A stretch of DNA of 64,000 bases from Symsagittifera roscoffensis. Taxonomy: Eukaryota > Xenacoelomorpha > Acoela > Convolutidae. Position 1 is the first letter of the stretch. Each line of letters opens with the position of its first letter. The stretch is from assembly GCF_963678635.1 (NCBI RefSeq), contig NC_087062.1, positions 47,353,283-47,417,282 on the forward strand. Reading direction: 5' to 3'. Shown here in pieces: positions 30,230 through 42,800 of the stretch. The position numbers were made by a program, and so were the translations under genes. Under the pieces are notes generated by a model that ran no database searches, was not told the origin of the DNA, and saw nothing but the letters and a program-made list of their open reading frames with translations.

Positions 30230-32040
30230 TATGTTTGGACGATGCACGAGCAATATTTTGACCACCGCTCAAGGTATATTTCTACTGTGCTCAAGATATG
30301 CTTCGACCGTGCACGAAGTATGTTTCGACCGTCGCTCGAGGTATGTTTCGACCGTGCTCGAGGTTTGTTTCAACCGTGCTCAAAATATGTTTCGACGGTG
30401 CACGAGCCAAGTTTCGACCGTGCTGTGCTCGGGGTGTGTTTCGACCGTGCTCGAAGTATGTTTCGACCGTGCTCGAGGAAGGTTTCGGCCGTCTTCCGAG
30501 TATGTTTCGAGCGTCGCTCGAGTTATGTTTCAACCATGCTCGAGGTATGTTTTTGACCGTGTTCGATATGAGCTTTAACCGTGCTCGATGTATGTTTAAA
30601 CCGTGGTTGAGCTATTTTTCCAACCTGTACGAGGTAATTTTCGACCGTGTTCGAGGTATGTTTCGACCGTGTTCGAGGTAAGATTCGAACATGTTCGAGG
30701 TATGATTCGACCGTGCACGAGTTATGTTTCGACCGTGCTCGAAGTATGTTTCGATCGTGCTCGAGGAAGGTTTCGGACGTGCTCTAGATAAGTTTCAACC
30801 GTGCTTCAGGTTGCTTTCGACCGTCCTTCGAGTATGTTTCGAGCGTCGCTCGAGTTATGTTTCGACCATGCTCGAGGTATGTTTTTGACCGTGTTCGAGA
30901 TGAGCTTTAACCGTGCTCGATGTATGTTTAAACCGTGGTTGAGCTATTTTTCGAACCTGCACGAGGTAATTTTCGACCGTGTTCGAGGTATGTTTCGACC
31001 GTGTTCGAGGTAAGATTCGAACATGTTCGAGGTATGATTCGACAGTGCAGGATTTATGTTACGACTGAGCTCGAGGTATGTTTCGACCGTGCTCGAGGTA
31101 TGTTTTTACCGTGCTCAAGGTATGTTTCGACCGTGCTCGTGTTATGTTTCGACCGTGCTCGATTTTTTTTTCTATCGTGCTCGAGGAAGATTTCGATCGT
31201 GCTCGAGGTATGTTTCAACCGTGCTCGAAGTATGATTCGACGGTGCACGAATCAAGTTTCGACCGTCGCTCGAGGTGTGTTTAGACCGTGCTCGGGTCGT
31301 GTTTCGACCGTGCTGTGCTCCGGGTACGTTTCTACCGTGCTCGAAGAATGTTTCGAACGTGCTCGAAGAATGTTTCGACCGTGTTCGAGGTAAGATTCGA
31401 CCGTGTTCGAGGTATGATTCGACCGTGCACGATTTATGTTACGAATAAGCTCGAGGTATGTTTTGACCATGCTAGAGGTCTGTTTTTACCGTGCTCAAGG
31501 TATGTTTCGACCGTGCTCGAGTTATGTTTCGACCGTGCTCGAACTGTGTTTCGATCGTGCTCGAGGAAGGTTTCGTATGTGCTCGAGATGTGTTTCAACC
31601 GTGCTTGAGGTTGCTTTCGACCGTGCACGAGGTATGTTTTTCCCGAGTTCGAGGTATGTTTCAACTGACTTGAAGTATGTTTCGACGATGCACGAGGTAT
31701 ATTTTGACCACCGCTCAAGGTATATTTCTACTGTGCTCAAGATATGCTTCGACCGTGCACGAAGTATGTTTCGACCGTCGCTCGAGGTATGTTTCGACCG
31801 TGCTCGAGGTTTGTTTCAACCGTGCTCAAAATATGTTTCGACGGTGCACGAGCCAAGTTTCGACCGTGCTGTGCTCGGGGTGTGTTTCGACCGTGCTCGA
31901 AGTATGTTTCGACCGTGCTCGAGGAAGGTTTCGGCCGTCTTCCGAGTATGTTTCGAGCGTCGCTCGAGTTATGTTTCGACCATGCTCGAGGTATGTTTAT
32001 GACCGTGTTCGAGGTGAGCTGTAACCGTGCTCGATGTATG
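30230..32040 (+). repeat. Higher-order duplication, offset 1446 bp
   Basis: The segment about 30231-30560 recurs at 31677-32010 with almost no change, shifted by 1446 bp. It contains the markers GCACGAGCCAAGTTTCGACC and GGTTTCGGCCGTCTTCCGAG. A diverged third version of its end is near 33400. Confidence 0.75.
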
Positions 32041-32499
32041 TTTAAACCGTGGTTGAGCTATGTTTCGAACCTGCACGAGGTAATTTTCGATCGTGTTCGA
32101 GGTATGTTTGGACCGTGTTCGAGGTAAGAATCGAACGTGTTCGAGGTATGATTCGACCGTGCACGATTTATGTTACGACTGAGCTCGAGGTTTGTTTCGA
32201 CCGTGCTCGAGGTATGTTTTTACCATGCTCAAGGTATGTTTCGACTGTGCTCGAGGTAAGTTTCAATCGTGCTCGAAATATGTTCCGACCGTGCACAAGG
32301 TAGGGTTCGACCGTCGTTCGAGGTATGTTTCGACCGTACTCGGGGAATGTTTTGCCGTGTAAGAGGCATTTTTTGACAATGCTCTAGGTATGTTTCGACC
32401 GAGCTCGAGTTAGTTTCGACCGTGCACGAGGTATGTTTCGACCGTGCTCGAGGTTTGTTTCAACCGTACTCAAAGTATGTTTCGACGGTGCACGAGCCA

Positions 32500-35400
32500 A
32501 GTTTCGACCGTGCTGTGCTCGGGGTGTGTTTTGACCGTGCTCGAGGAAGGTTTCGACCGATCTGGAGATGTGTTTCAACCGTGCTCGAGGTATGCTTCGA
32601 CCGTGCACGAAGTATGTTTCGACCGTCGCTCGAGGTATGTTTCGACCGTGCTCGAGGTTTGTTTCAACCGTACTCAAAGTATGTTTCGACGGTGCACGAG
32701 CCAAGTTTCGACCGAGCTGTGCTCAGGGTGTGTTTCGACCGTGCTCGAGGAAGGTTTCGACCGATCTGGAGATGTGTTTCAACCGTGCTCGAGGTATGTT
32801 TAAACCGTGGATGAGCCATGTTTCGAACCTGCACGAGCTATTTTTCGACCGTGTTCGAGGTATGTTTCGACCGTGTTCGAGGTAAGATTCGACCGTATTC
32901 GAGGTATGATTCGACCGTGCACGATAAATGTTACGAATGAGCTCGAGGTATGTTTCAACCGTGCTCAAGGTATGTTTCGACCGTGCTCGTGTTAAATTTC
33001 GACCGTGCTTGAAATATGTTTCGATCGTGCTCGAGGAAGATTTCGATCGTGCTCGAGGTATGTTTCAACAGTGCTTGACGTATGATTCGACGGTGCACGA
33101 ATCAAGTTTCGACCGTCGCTTGAAGTATGTTTTAACCGTGCTCGCGTCATGTTTCGACCGCGCTGTGCTCGGGGTACGTTTCGACCGTGCTCGAAGAATG
33201 TTCCGACCGTGTTCGAGGTATGATTCGACCGTGCACGATTTATGTTACGAATGAGCTCGAGGTATGTTTCGACCGTGCTAGAGGTATGTTTTTACCGTGC
33301 TCAAGGTATAATTCGACCTGCTCGAGTTATGTTTCGACCGTGCTCGAAAACTGTTTCGATCGTGCTCGGGGAAGGTTTCGGACGTGCTTGAGGTTGCTTT
33401 CGACCGTCCTTCGAGTATGTTTCGAGTGTCGCTCGAGTTATGTTTCGACCATGCTCGAGGTATGTTTTTGACCGTGTTCGAAGTGAGCTTTAACCGTGCT
33501 CGATGTATGTTTAAACCATGGTTGAGCTATGTTTCGAACCTACACGAGGTATTTTTCGACCGTGTTCGAGGTATGTTTCGACTGTGTTCGAGGTAAGATT
33601 CGAACGTGTTCGAGGAATGATTCGACCGTGCACAATTTATGTTACGACTGAGTTCGAGGTTTGTTTCGACCGTGCTCGAGGTATGTTTCGACCGTGCTCG
33701 AGGTATGTTTTTACCATGCTCAAGGTATGTTTCGAACGTGCTCGCGCTATGTTTCGACCGTGCTCGAAGTATGTTTCGATCGTGCTCGAGGAAGATTTCG
33801 ATCGTGCTCAAGGTTTGTTTCAACCTTGCTCGAAATAGGTTCCGACCGTGCCCGAGGTAGGGTTCGACCGTCGTTCGAGGTATGTTTCGACCATACTCGG
33901 GGAATGTTTTGCCGTGGAAGAGGTATTTTTCGACCATGCTTCAGGTATGCTTCGACCGAACTCGAGTTAGTTTCGACCGTGCACGAGGTTTCTTTTGCCT
34001 AGATTCGAGGTAAGTTTCAACTGACTTGAAGTATGTTTCGACGATGCACGAGGCGTGTTTTGACCACCGCTCAAGGTATATTTCTACTGCGCTCAAGATA
34101 TGCTTCGACCGTGCACGAAGTATGTTTCGACCGTCGCTCGAGGTATGTTTCGACCGCGTACTCGAGGTTTGTTTCAACCGTGCTCGAAGTATGTTTCGAA
34201 CGTGCTCGAGGAAGGTTTCGACCGTGCTGCAGATGTGTTTCAACCGTGCTCGAGGTATGTTTAAACCGTGCTTCAGCTATGTTTCGAACCTGCACGAGGT
34301 ACGTTTCGACTGTTGAAGCTCGAGGTTTGTTTCGACCGTGCTCGAGGTATGTTTTTACCGTGCTTGAGGTATGCTCGACCGTGAAAGAGGTATGTTTCGA
34401 CCGTTGCTCGAGGTATGTTTCTGCCGTGCTCGAGGTATGTTTTCGAACGTGCTCGAGGTGAGCTTTAACCTTGCTCGAGCGTGCTGTGTTTCGACCGTGC
34501 TGTGCTCGGGGTGTGTTTTGACCGTGCTCGAGGAAGGTTTCGACCGATCTGGAGATGTGTTTCAACCGTGCTCGAGGTATGCTTCGACCGTGCACGAAGT
34601 ATGTTTCGACCGTCGCTCGAGGTATGTTTCGACCGTGCTCGAGGTTTGTTTCAACCGTACTCAAAGTATGTTTCGACGGTGCACGAGCCAAGTTTCGACC
34701 GAGCTGTGCTCAGGGTGTGTTTCGACCGTGCTCGAGGAAGGTTTCGACCGATCTGGAGATGTGTTTCAACCGTGCTCGAGGTATGTTTAAACCGTGGATG
34801 AGCCATGTTTCGAACCTGCACGAGCTATTTTTCGACCGTGTTCGAGGTATGTTTCGACCGTGTTCGAGGTAAGATTCGACCGTATTCGAGGTATGATTCG
34901 ACCGTGCACGATAAATGTTACGAATGAGCTCGAGGTATGTTTCAACCGTGCTCAAGGTATGTTTCGACCGTGCTCGTGTTAAATTTCGACCGTGCTTGAA
35001 ATATGTTTCGATCGTGCTCGAGGAAGATTTCGATCGTGCTCGAGGTATGTTTCAACAGTGCTCGACGTATGATTCGACGGTGCACGAATCAAGTTTCGAC
35101 CGTCGCTTGAAGTATGTTTTAACCGTGCTCGCGTCATGTTTCGACCGCGCTGTGCTCGGGGTACGTTTCGACCGTGCTCGAAGAATGTTCCGACCGTGTT
35201 CGAGGTATGATTCGACCGTGCACGATTTATGTTACGAATGAGCTCGAGGTATGTTTCGACCGTGCTAGAGGTATGTTTTACCGTGCTCAAGGTATATTTC
35301 GACCTGCTCGAGTTATGTTTCGACCGTGCTCGAAAACTGTTTCGATCGTGCTCGGGGAAGGTTTCGGACGTGCTTGAGGTTGCTTTCGACCGTCCTTCGA

Positions 35401-36462
35401 GTATGTTTCGAGTGTCGCTCGAGTTATGTTTCGACCATGCTCGAGGTATGTTTTTGACCGTGTTCGAAGTGAGCTTTAACCGTGCTCGATGTATGTTTAA
35501 ACCATGGTTGAGCTATGTTTCGAACCTACACGAGGTATTTTTCGACCGTGTTCGAGGTATGTTTCGACTGTGTTCGAGGTAAGATTCGAACGTGTTCGAG
35601 GAATGATTCGACCGTGCACAATTTATGTTACGACTGAGTTCGAGGTTTGTTTCGACCGTGCTCGAGGTATGTTTCGACCGTGCTCGAGGTATGTTTTTAC
35701 CATGCTCAAGGTATGTTTCGAACGTGCTCGCGCTATGTTTCGACCGTGCTCGAAGTATGTTTCGATCGTGCTCGAGGAAGATTTCGATCGTGCTCAAGGT
35801 TTGTTTCAACCTTGCTCGAAATAGGTTCCGACCGTGCCCGAGGTAGGGTTCGACCGTCGTTCGAGGTATGTTTCGACCATACTCGGGGAATGTTTTGCCG
35901 TGGAAGAGGTATTTTTCGACCATGCTTCAGGTATGCTTCGACCGAACTCGAGTTAGTTTCGACCGTGCACGAGGTTTCTTTTGCCTAGATTCGAGGTATG
36001 TTTCAACTGACTTGAAGTATGTTTCGACGATGCACGAGGCGTGTTTTGACCACCGCTCAAGGTATATTTCTACTGCGCTCAAGATATGCTTCGACCGTGC
36101 ACGAAGTATGTTTCGACCGTCGCTCGAGGTATGTTTCGACCGCGTACTCGAGGTTTGTTTCAACCGTGCTCGAAGTATGTTTCGAACGTGCTCGAGGAAG
36201 GTTTCGACCGTGCTGCAGATGTGTTTCAACCGTGCTCGAGGTATGTTTAAACCGTGCTTCAGCTATGTTTCGAACCTGCACGAGGTACGTTTCGACTGTT
36301 GAAGCTCGAGGTTTGTTTCGACCGTGCTCGAGGTATGTTTTTACCGTGCTTGAGGTATGCTCGACCGTGAAAGAGGTATGTTTCGACCGTTGCTCGAGGT
36401 ATGTTTCTGCCGTGCTCGAGGTATGTTTTCGAACGTGCTCGAGGTGAGCTTTAACCTTGCTC
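32500..36462 (+). repeat. Two nearly identical tandem copies of a 1987-bp higher-order unit
   Basis: Copy 1 about 32500-34476, copy 2 about 34487-36462. Offset is 1987 bp in the first part and 1986 bp after a one-base loss near 35278. I noticed only a few differences in almost 2 kb. The junction near 34477-34490 carries a truncated monomer (CGTGCTGTG). A nested 198-bp repeat lies at the start (about 32444 and 32642). Confidence 0.85.
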
Positions 36463-36849
36463 GAGGTATGTTTAAACCATGCTTGAGCTTTGTTTCGAAC
36501 CTGCACGAGGTGCGTTTCGACTGTATGAGCTCGAGGTATGTTTCGACCGTGCTCGAGGAATGTTTTTACCATGCTTGATGTTTTCTTGACCGTGCAAAGG
36601 ATGTGTTTCGACCGTCGCTCGAGGTATGTTTCTGCCGTATTCGAGTTATGTTTCGACCGTGCTCGAAGTAATCTTCGACACTGCACAAGTTATGAGTCAA
36701 CAGTTGCTCAAGGTGTGTTTCTACCGTGCTCGAGGTATCCCTCGACGTGCACGAAGTATGTTTCGACGGTCGCTCGAGGTATGTTTCGAGCGTGCAAGAG
36801 GTATGTTTCGACCGTGTTTGAGATAAACTTCGTTCATGCTATGCTCGAT

Positions 36850-39800
36850 GTATGTTTCGATCGTGCTCGAGGTATGTTTCAACCGTGCTGGAAGTATGTT
36901 CCGACCGTGCACGAGGTATGGCTCGACCGTCGCTCGAGGTATGCTTCGACCGAGTTCGAGTTAGTTTTTACCGTGCACGGTTTATGTTTCTACCGAGCTC
37001 GAGGTATGTTTCGATCGTGCTCGATGTTTATTTCAACCGTGCACGAGGTATGTTTCGACCGTGTTCGAGGTATGTTCGACCGTGTTCGAGGTATGTTCGA
37101 CCGTGTTCGACGTATGATTCGACCGTGTTCTAGGTATGATTCAACTATGCACGATTTGTGTTACGAATGAGCTCGAGGTATGTTTCGACCGTGCTCGAGG
37201 TATGTTTTTACCCTGCTTGAGGTATGTTCGACCGTGCACGAGGTATGTTTCGACCGTCGCTCGAGGTATGTTTCTGCTGTGCTCGAGTTATGTTTCGAAC
37301 GTGCTCGAAGTATGTTTGGACCCTGCACGATGTATGATTCAATTGTTGCTCAAGGTATCTTCCTACCGTGCTCGAGGTATGTTTCGACCGTGCTCGAAAT
37401 ATGTTCCGACCGTGTAAGAGGTACTTTTCGACCATGCTCTAGGTATGTTTCGACCGAGCTCGAGTTAGTTTCGACCGTGCACGAGGTATGTTTCGACCGT
37501 CGCTCGAGGTATGGTTCGACCGTGCTCGGGGAATGTTTTGACCGTGTACGAGGTATGTTTCGACCGAGCTCGAGTTAGTTTTGACCGTGCACGTGGTACT
37601 TTTCGATCGTGCTCGAGGTTTATTTCAACCGTGCACGAGGTATGTTTCGACCGTCTTCGAGGTATGTTCGACCGTCTTCGAGGTATGATTTGACCGTGTT
37701 CGAGGTACGATTCGACTGTGCACGAGTTGTGTTGCGAATGAGCTCGAGGTATGTTTCGACCGTGCTCGAGGTACATTTTTACCCTACTTGAGTTATGTTC
37801 GACTGTGCACGAGGTATGTTTCAACTGTAGCTCGAGGTATTTTCCTGCCTTGCTCGAGGTATGCTTCGACCGTGCACAAAGTATGTTTTGACCGTCCTTC
37901 GAGGTATGTTTCGAGCGTGCAAGAGGTTTGTTTCGACCGTGTTTGAGATAAACTTCGTTCATGCTATGCTCGATGTATGTTTCGACCGTGCTCGAAGTAT
38001 GTTTCGACCGTGCACGAGGTATCATTCGACTGTCGCTCAAAGTATTTTCCTACCGTGCTCGAGGTATGCTTCCACCGTGCACAAAGTATGTTTTGACCGT
38101 CCTTCGAGGTATGTTTCGACCGTCGCTCGAGGTATGTTTCGAGCGTGCAAGAGGTTTGTTTCGACCGTGTTTGAGATAAACTTCGTTCATGCTATGCTCG
38201 ACGTATGTTTCGATCGTGCTCGAGGTATGTTTCAACCATGCTGGAAGTATGTTCCGACCGTGCACGAGGTATGGCTCGACCGTCGCTCGAGGTATGCTTC
38301 GACCGAGTTCGAGTTAGTTTTTACCGTGCACGGTTTATGTTTCTACCGAGCTCGAGGTATGTTTCGATCGTGCTCGATGTTTATTTCAACCGTGCACGAG
38401 GTATGTTTCGACCGTGTTCGAGGTATGTTCGACCGTGTTCGACGTATGATTCGACCGTGTTCTAGGTATGATTCGACTATGCACGATTTGTGTTACGAAT
38501 GAGCTCGAAGTATGTTTCGACCGTGCTCGAATTATGTTTTTACCCTGCTTGAGGTATGTTTCGAACGTCGCTCGAGGTATGTTTCGAGCGTGCAAGAGGT
38601 TTGTTTCGACCGTGTTTGAGATAAACTTCGTTCAAGCTATGCTCGATGTATGTTTCGATCGTGCTCGAGGTATGTTTCAACCGTGCTGGAAGTATGTTCC
38701 GACCGTGCACGAGGTATGGCTCGACCGTCGCTCGAGGTATGCTTCGACCGAGTTCGAGTTAGTTTTTACCGTGCACGGTTTATGTTTCTACCGAGCTCGA
38801 GGTATGTTTCGATCGTGCTCGATGTTTATTTCAACCGTGCACGAGATATGTTTCGACCGTGTTCGAGGTATGTTCGACCGTGTTCGACGTGTGATTCGAC
38901 CGTGTTCTAGGTATGATTCGACTATGCACGATTTGTGTTACGAATGAGCTCGAGGTATGTTTCGACCGTCGCTCGAGGTATGTTTCTGCTGTGCTCGAGT
39001 TATGTTTCGACCGTGTCTGTTTGGACCCTGCACGATGTATGATTCAATTGTTGCTCAAGGTATCTTCCTACCGTGCTCGAGGTATGTTTCGACCGTGCTC
39101 GAAATATGTTCCGACCGTGCACGAGGTAGGGTTCGACCGTTGCTCGAGGTATGTTTCGACCGTACTCGGGGAATGTTTTGACCGTGTAAGAGGTACTTTT
39201 CGACCATGCTCCAGGTATGTTTCGACCGAGCTCGAGTTAGTTTCGACCGTGCACGAGGTATGTTTCGACCGTCGCTCGAGGTATGGTTCGACCTGGCTCG
39301 GGGAATGTTTTGACCGTGTACGAGGTATGTTTCGACCGAGCTCGAGTTAGTTTTGACCGTGCACGAGCTATGTTTCGACCGAGCTCGAGGTACTTTTCGA
39401 TCGTGCTCGAGGTTTATTTCAACCGTGCACGAGGTATGTTTCGACCGTCTTCGAGGTATGTTCGAATGTCTTCGAGGTATGATTTGACCGTGTTCGAGGT
39501 ACGATTCGACTGTGCACGAGTTGTGTTGCGAATGAGCTCGAGGTATGTTTCGACCGTGCTCGAGGTACATTTTTACCCTGCTTGAGTTATGTTCGACTGT
39601 GCACGAGGTATGTTTCAACTTTAGCTCGAGGTATTTTCCTGCCTTGCTCGAGGTATGCTTCGACCGTGCACAAAGTATGTTTTGACCGTCCTTCGAGGTA
39701 TGTTTCGACCGTCGCTCGAGGTATGTTTCGAGCGTGCAAGAGGTTTGTTTCGATCGTGTTTGAGATAAACTTCGTTCATGCTATGCTCGATGTATGTTTC

Positions 39801-42800
39801 GACCGTGCTCGAAGTATGTTTCGACCGTGCACGAGGTATCATTCGACTGTCGCTCAAGGTATTTTCCTACCGTCCTCGAGGTATGCTTCCACCGTGCACA
39901 AAGTATGTTTTGACCGTCCTTCGAGGTATGTTTCGACCGTCGCTCGAGGTATGTTTCGAGCGTGCAAGAGGTTTGTTTCGACCGTGTTTGAGATAAACTT
40001 CGTTCATGCTATGCTCGATGTATGTTTCGATCGTGCTCGAGGTATGTTTCAACCGTGCTGGAAGTATGTTCCGACCGTGCACGAGGTATGGCTCGACCGT
40101 CGCTCGAGGTATGCTTCGACCGAGTTCGAGTTAGTTTTTACCGTGCACGGTTTATGTTTCTACCGAGCTCGAGGTATGTTTCGATCGTGCTCGATGTTTA
40201 TTTCAACCGTGCACGAGGTATGTTTCGACCGTGTTGGAGGTATGTTCGACCGTGATCGACGTATGATTCGACCGTGTTCTAGGTATGATTCGACTATGCA
40301 CGATTTGTATTACGAATGAGCTCGAGGTATGTTTCGACCGTGCTCGCGGTATGTTCGACCGTGCACGAGGTATGTTTCGACCGTCGCTCGAGGTGTTTCG
40401 GCTGTGCTCGAGTTATGTTTCGACCGTGCTCGAAGTATGTTTTGACCCTGCACGATGTATGATTCAATTGTTGCTCAAGGTATCTTCCTACCGTGCTCGA
40501 GGTATGTTTCAACCGTGCTCGCAATATGTTCCAACCGTGCACGAGGTAGGGTTCGACCGTTGCTCGAGGTATGTTTCGACCGTTCTCGGGGAATGTTTTG
40601 ACCGTGTAAGAGGTATTTTTCGACCATGCTCTAGGTATGTTTCGACCGAGCTCGAGTTAGTTTCGACCGTGCACGAGGTATGTTTCGACCGTCGCTCGAG
40701 GTATGGTTCGACCGTGCTCGGGGAATGTTTTGACCGTGTACGAGGTATGTTTCGACCGTGCTCGAGGTATGTTTCGACCGAGCTCGAGTTAGTTTTGACC
40801 GTGCACGAGCTATGTTTCGACCGAGCTCGAGGTACTTTTCGATCGTGCTCGAGGTTTATGTCAACCGTGCACGAGGTATGTTTCGACCGTCTTCGAGGTA
40901 TGTTCGACCGTCTTCGAGGTATGATTTGACTGTGTTCGAGGTATGTTCCGAGCGCGTGCAAGAGGTATGTTTCGACCGTGTTTGAGATAAACTTCGTTCA
41001 TGCTAAGCTCGATGTATGTTTCGATCGTGCTCGAGGTATGCTTCGACCGAGTTTGAGTTAGTTTTTACCGTGCACGGTTTATGTTTCTACCGAGCTCGAG
41101 GTATGTTTCGATCGTGCTCGATGTTTATTTCAACCGTGCACGAGGTATGTTTCGACCGTGTTCGATGTATGTTCGACCGTGTTCGACGTATGATTCGACC
41201 GTGTTCTAGGTATGATTGGACTATGCACGATTTGTGTTACGAATGAGCTCGAGGTATGTTTCGACCGTGCTCGACGTACATTTTTACCCTGCTTGAGTTA
41301 TGTTCGACTGTGCACGAGGTATGTTTCAACTGTCGCTCGAGGTATTTTCCTGCCTTGCTCGAGTTATGTTTCGACCGTGCTCGAAGTATGTTTCGACCGT
41401 CCTTCGAGGTATGTTTCGACCGTCGCTCGAGGTATGTTTCGAGCGTGCAAGAGGTATGTTTCGACCGTGTTTGAGATAAACTTCGTTCATGCTATGCTCG
41501 ATGTATGTTTCGATCGTGCTCGAGGTATGTTTCAACCGTGCTGGAAGTATGTTCCGACCGTGCACGAGGTATGGCTCGACCGTCGCTCGAGGTATGCTTC
41601 GACCGAGTTCGAGTAAGTTTTTACCGTGCACGGTTTATGTTTCTACCGAGCTCGAGGTATGTTTCGATCGTGCTCGATGTTTATTTCAACCGTGCACGAG
41701 GTATGTTTCGACCGTGTTCGAGGTATGTTCGACCGTGTTCGACGTATGATTCGACCGTGTTCTAGGTATGATTCGACTATGCACGATTTGTGTTACGAAT
41801 GAGCTCGAGGTATGTTTCGACCGTGCTCGAGGTATGTTTTTACCCTGCTTGAGGTATGTTCGACCGTGCACGAGGTATGTTTCGACCGTCGCTCGAGATA
41901 TGTTTCTGCTGTGCTCGAGTTATGTTTCGACCGTGCTCGAAGTATGTTTCGACCGTGCACGACGTATAATTCAATTGTTGCTCAAGGTATCTTCCTACCG
42001 TGCTCAAGGTATGTTTCAACCGTGCTCGAAATATGTTCCGACCGTGCACGAGGTAGTGTTCGACCGTTGCTCGAGGTATGTTTCGACCGTACTCGGGGAA
42101 TGTTTTGACCGTGTAAGAGGTATTTTTCGACCCTGCTCTAGGTATGTTTCGACCGAGCTCGAGTTAGTTTCGACCGTGCACGAGGTATGTTTCGACCGTC
42201 GCTCGAGGTATGTTTCGACCGTGCTCGGGGAATAATTTGACCGTGTACGAGGTATGTTTCGACTGTGCTCGAGGTATGTTTCGACCGCGCTCGAGTTAGT
42301 TTTGACCGTGCACGAGCTATGTTTCGACCGAGCTCGAGGTACTTTTCGATCGTGCTCGAGGTTTATTTCAACCGTGCACGAGGTATGTTTCGACCGTCTT
42401 CGAGGTATGTTCGACCGTCTTCGATGTATGATTTGACCGTGTTCGAGGTACGATTCGACTGTGCACGAGTTGTGTTGAGAATGAGCTCGAGGTATGTTTC
42501 GACCCTGCTCGAGGTACATTTTTACCCTGCTTGAGTTATGTTCGACTGTGCACGAGGTATGTTTCAACTGTCGCTCGAGGTATTTTCCTGCCTTGCTCGA
42601 GTTATGTTTCGACCGTGCTCGAAGTATGTTTCGACCGTGCACGAGGTATCATTCGACTGTCGCTCAAGGTATTTTCCTACCGTGCTCGAGGTATGCTTCG
42701 ACCGTGCACAAAGTATGTTTCGACCGTCCTTCGAGGTATGTTTCGACCGTCGCTCCAGGTATGTTTCGAGCGTGCAAGAGGTATGTTTCGACCGTGTTTG

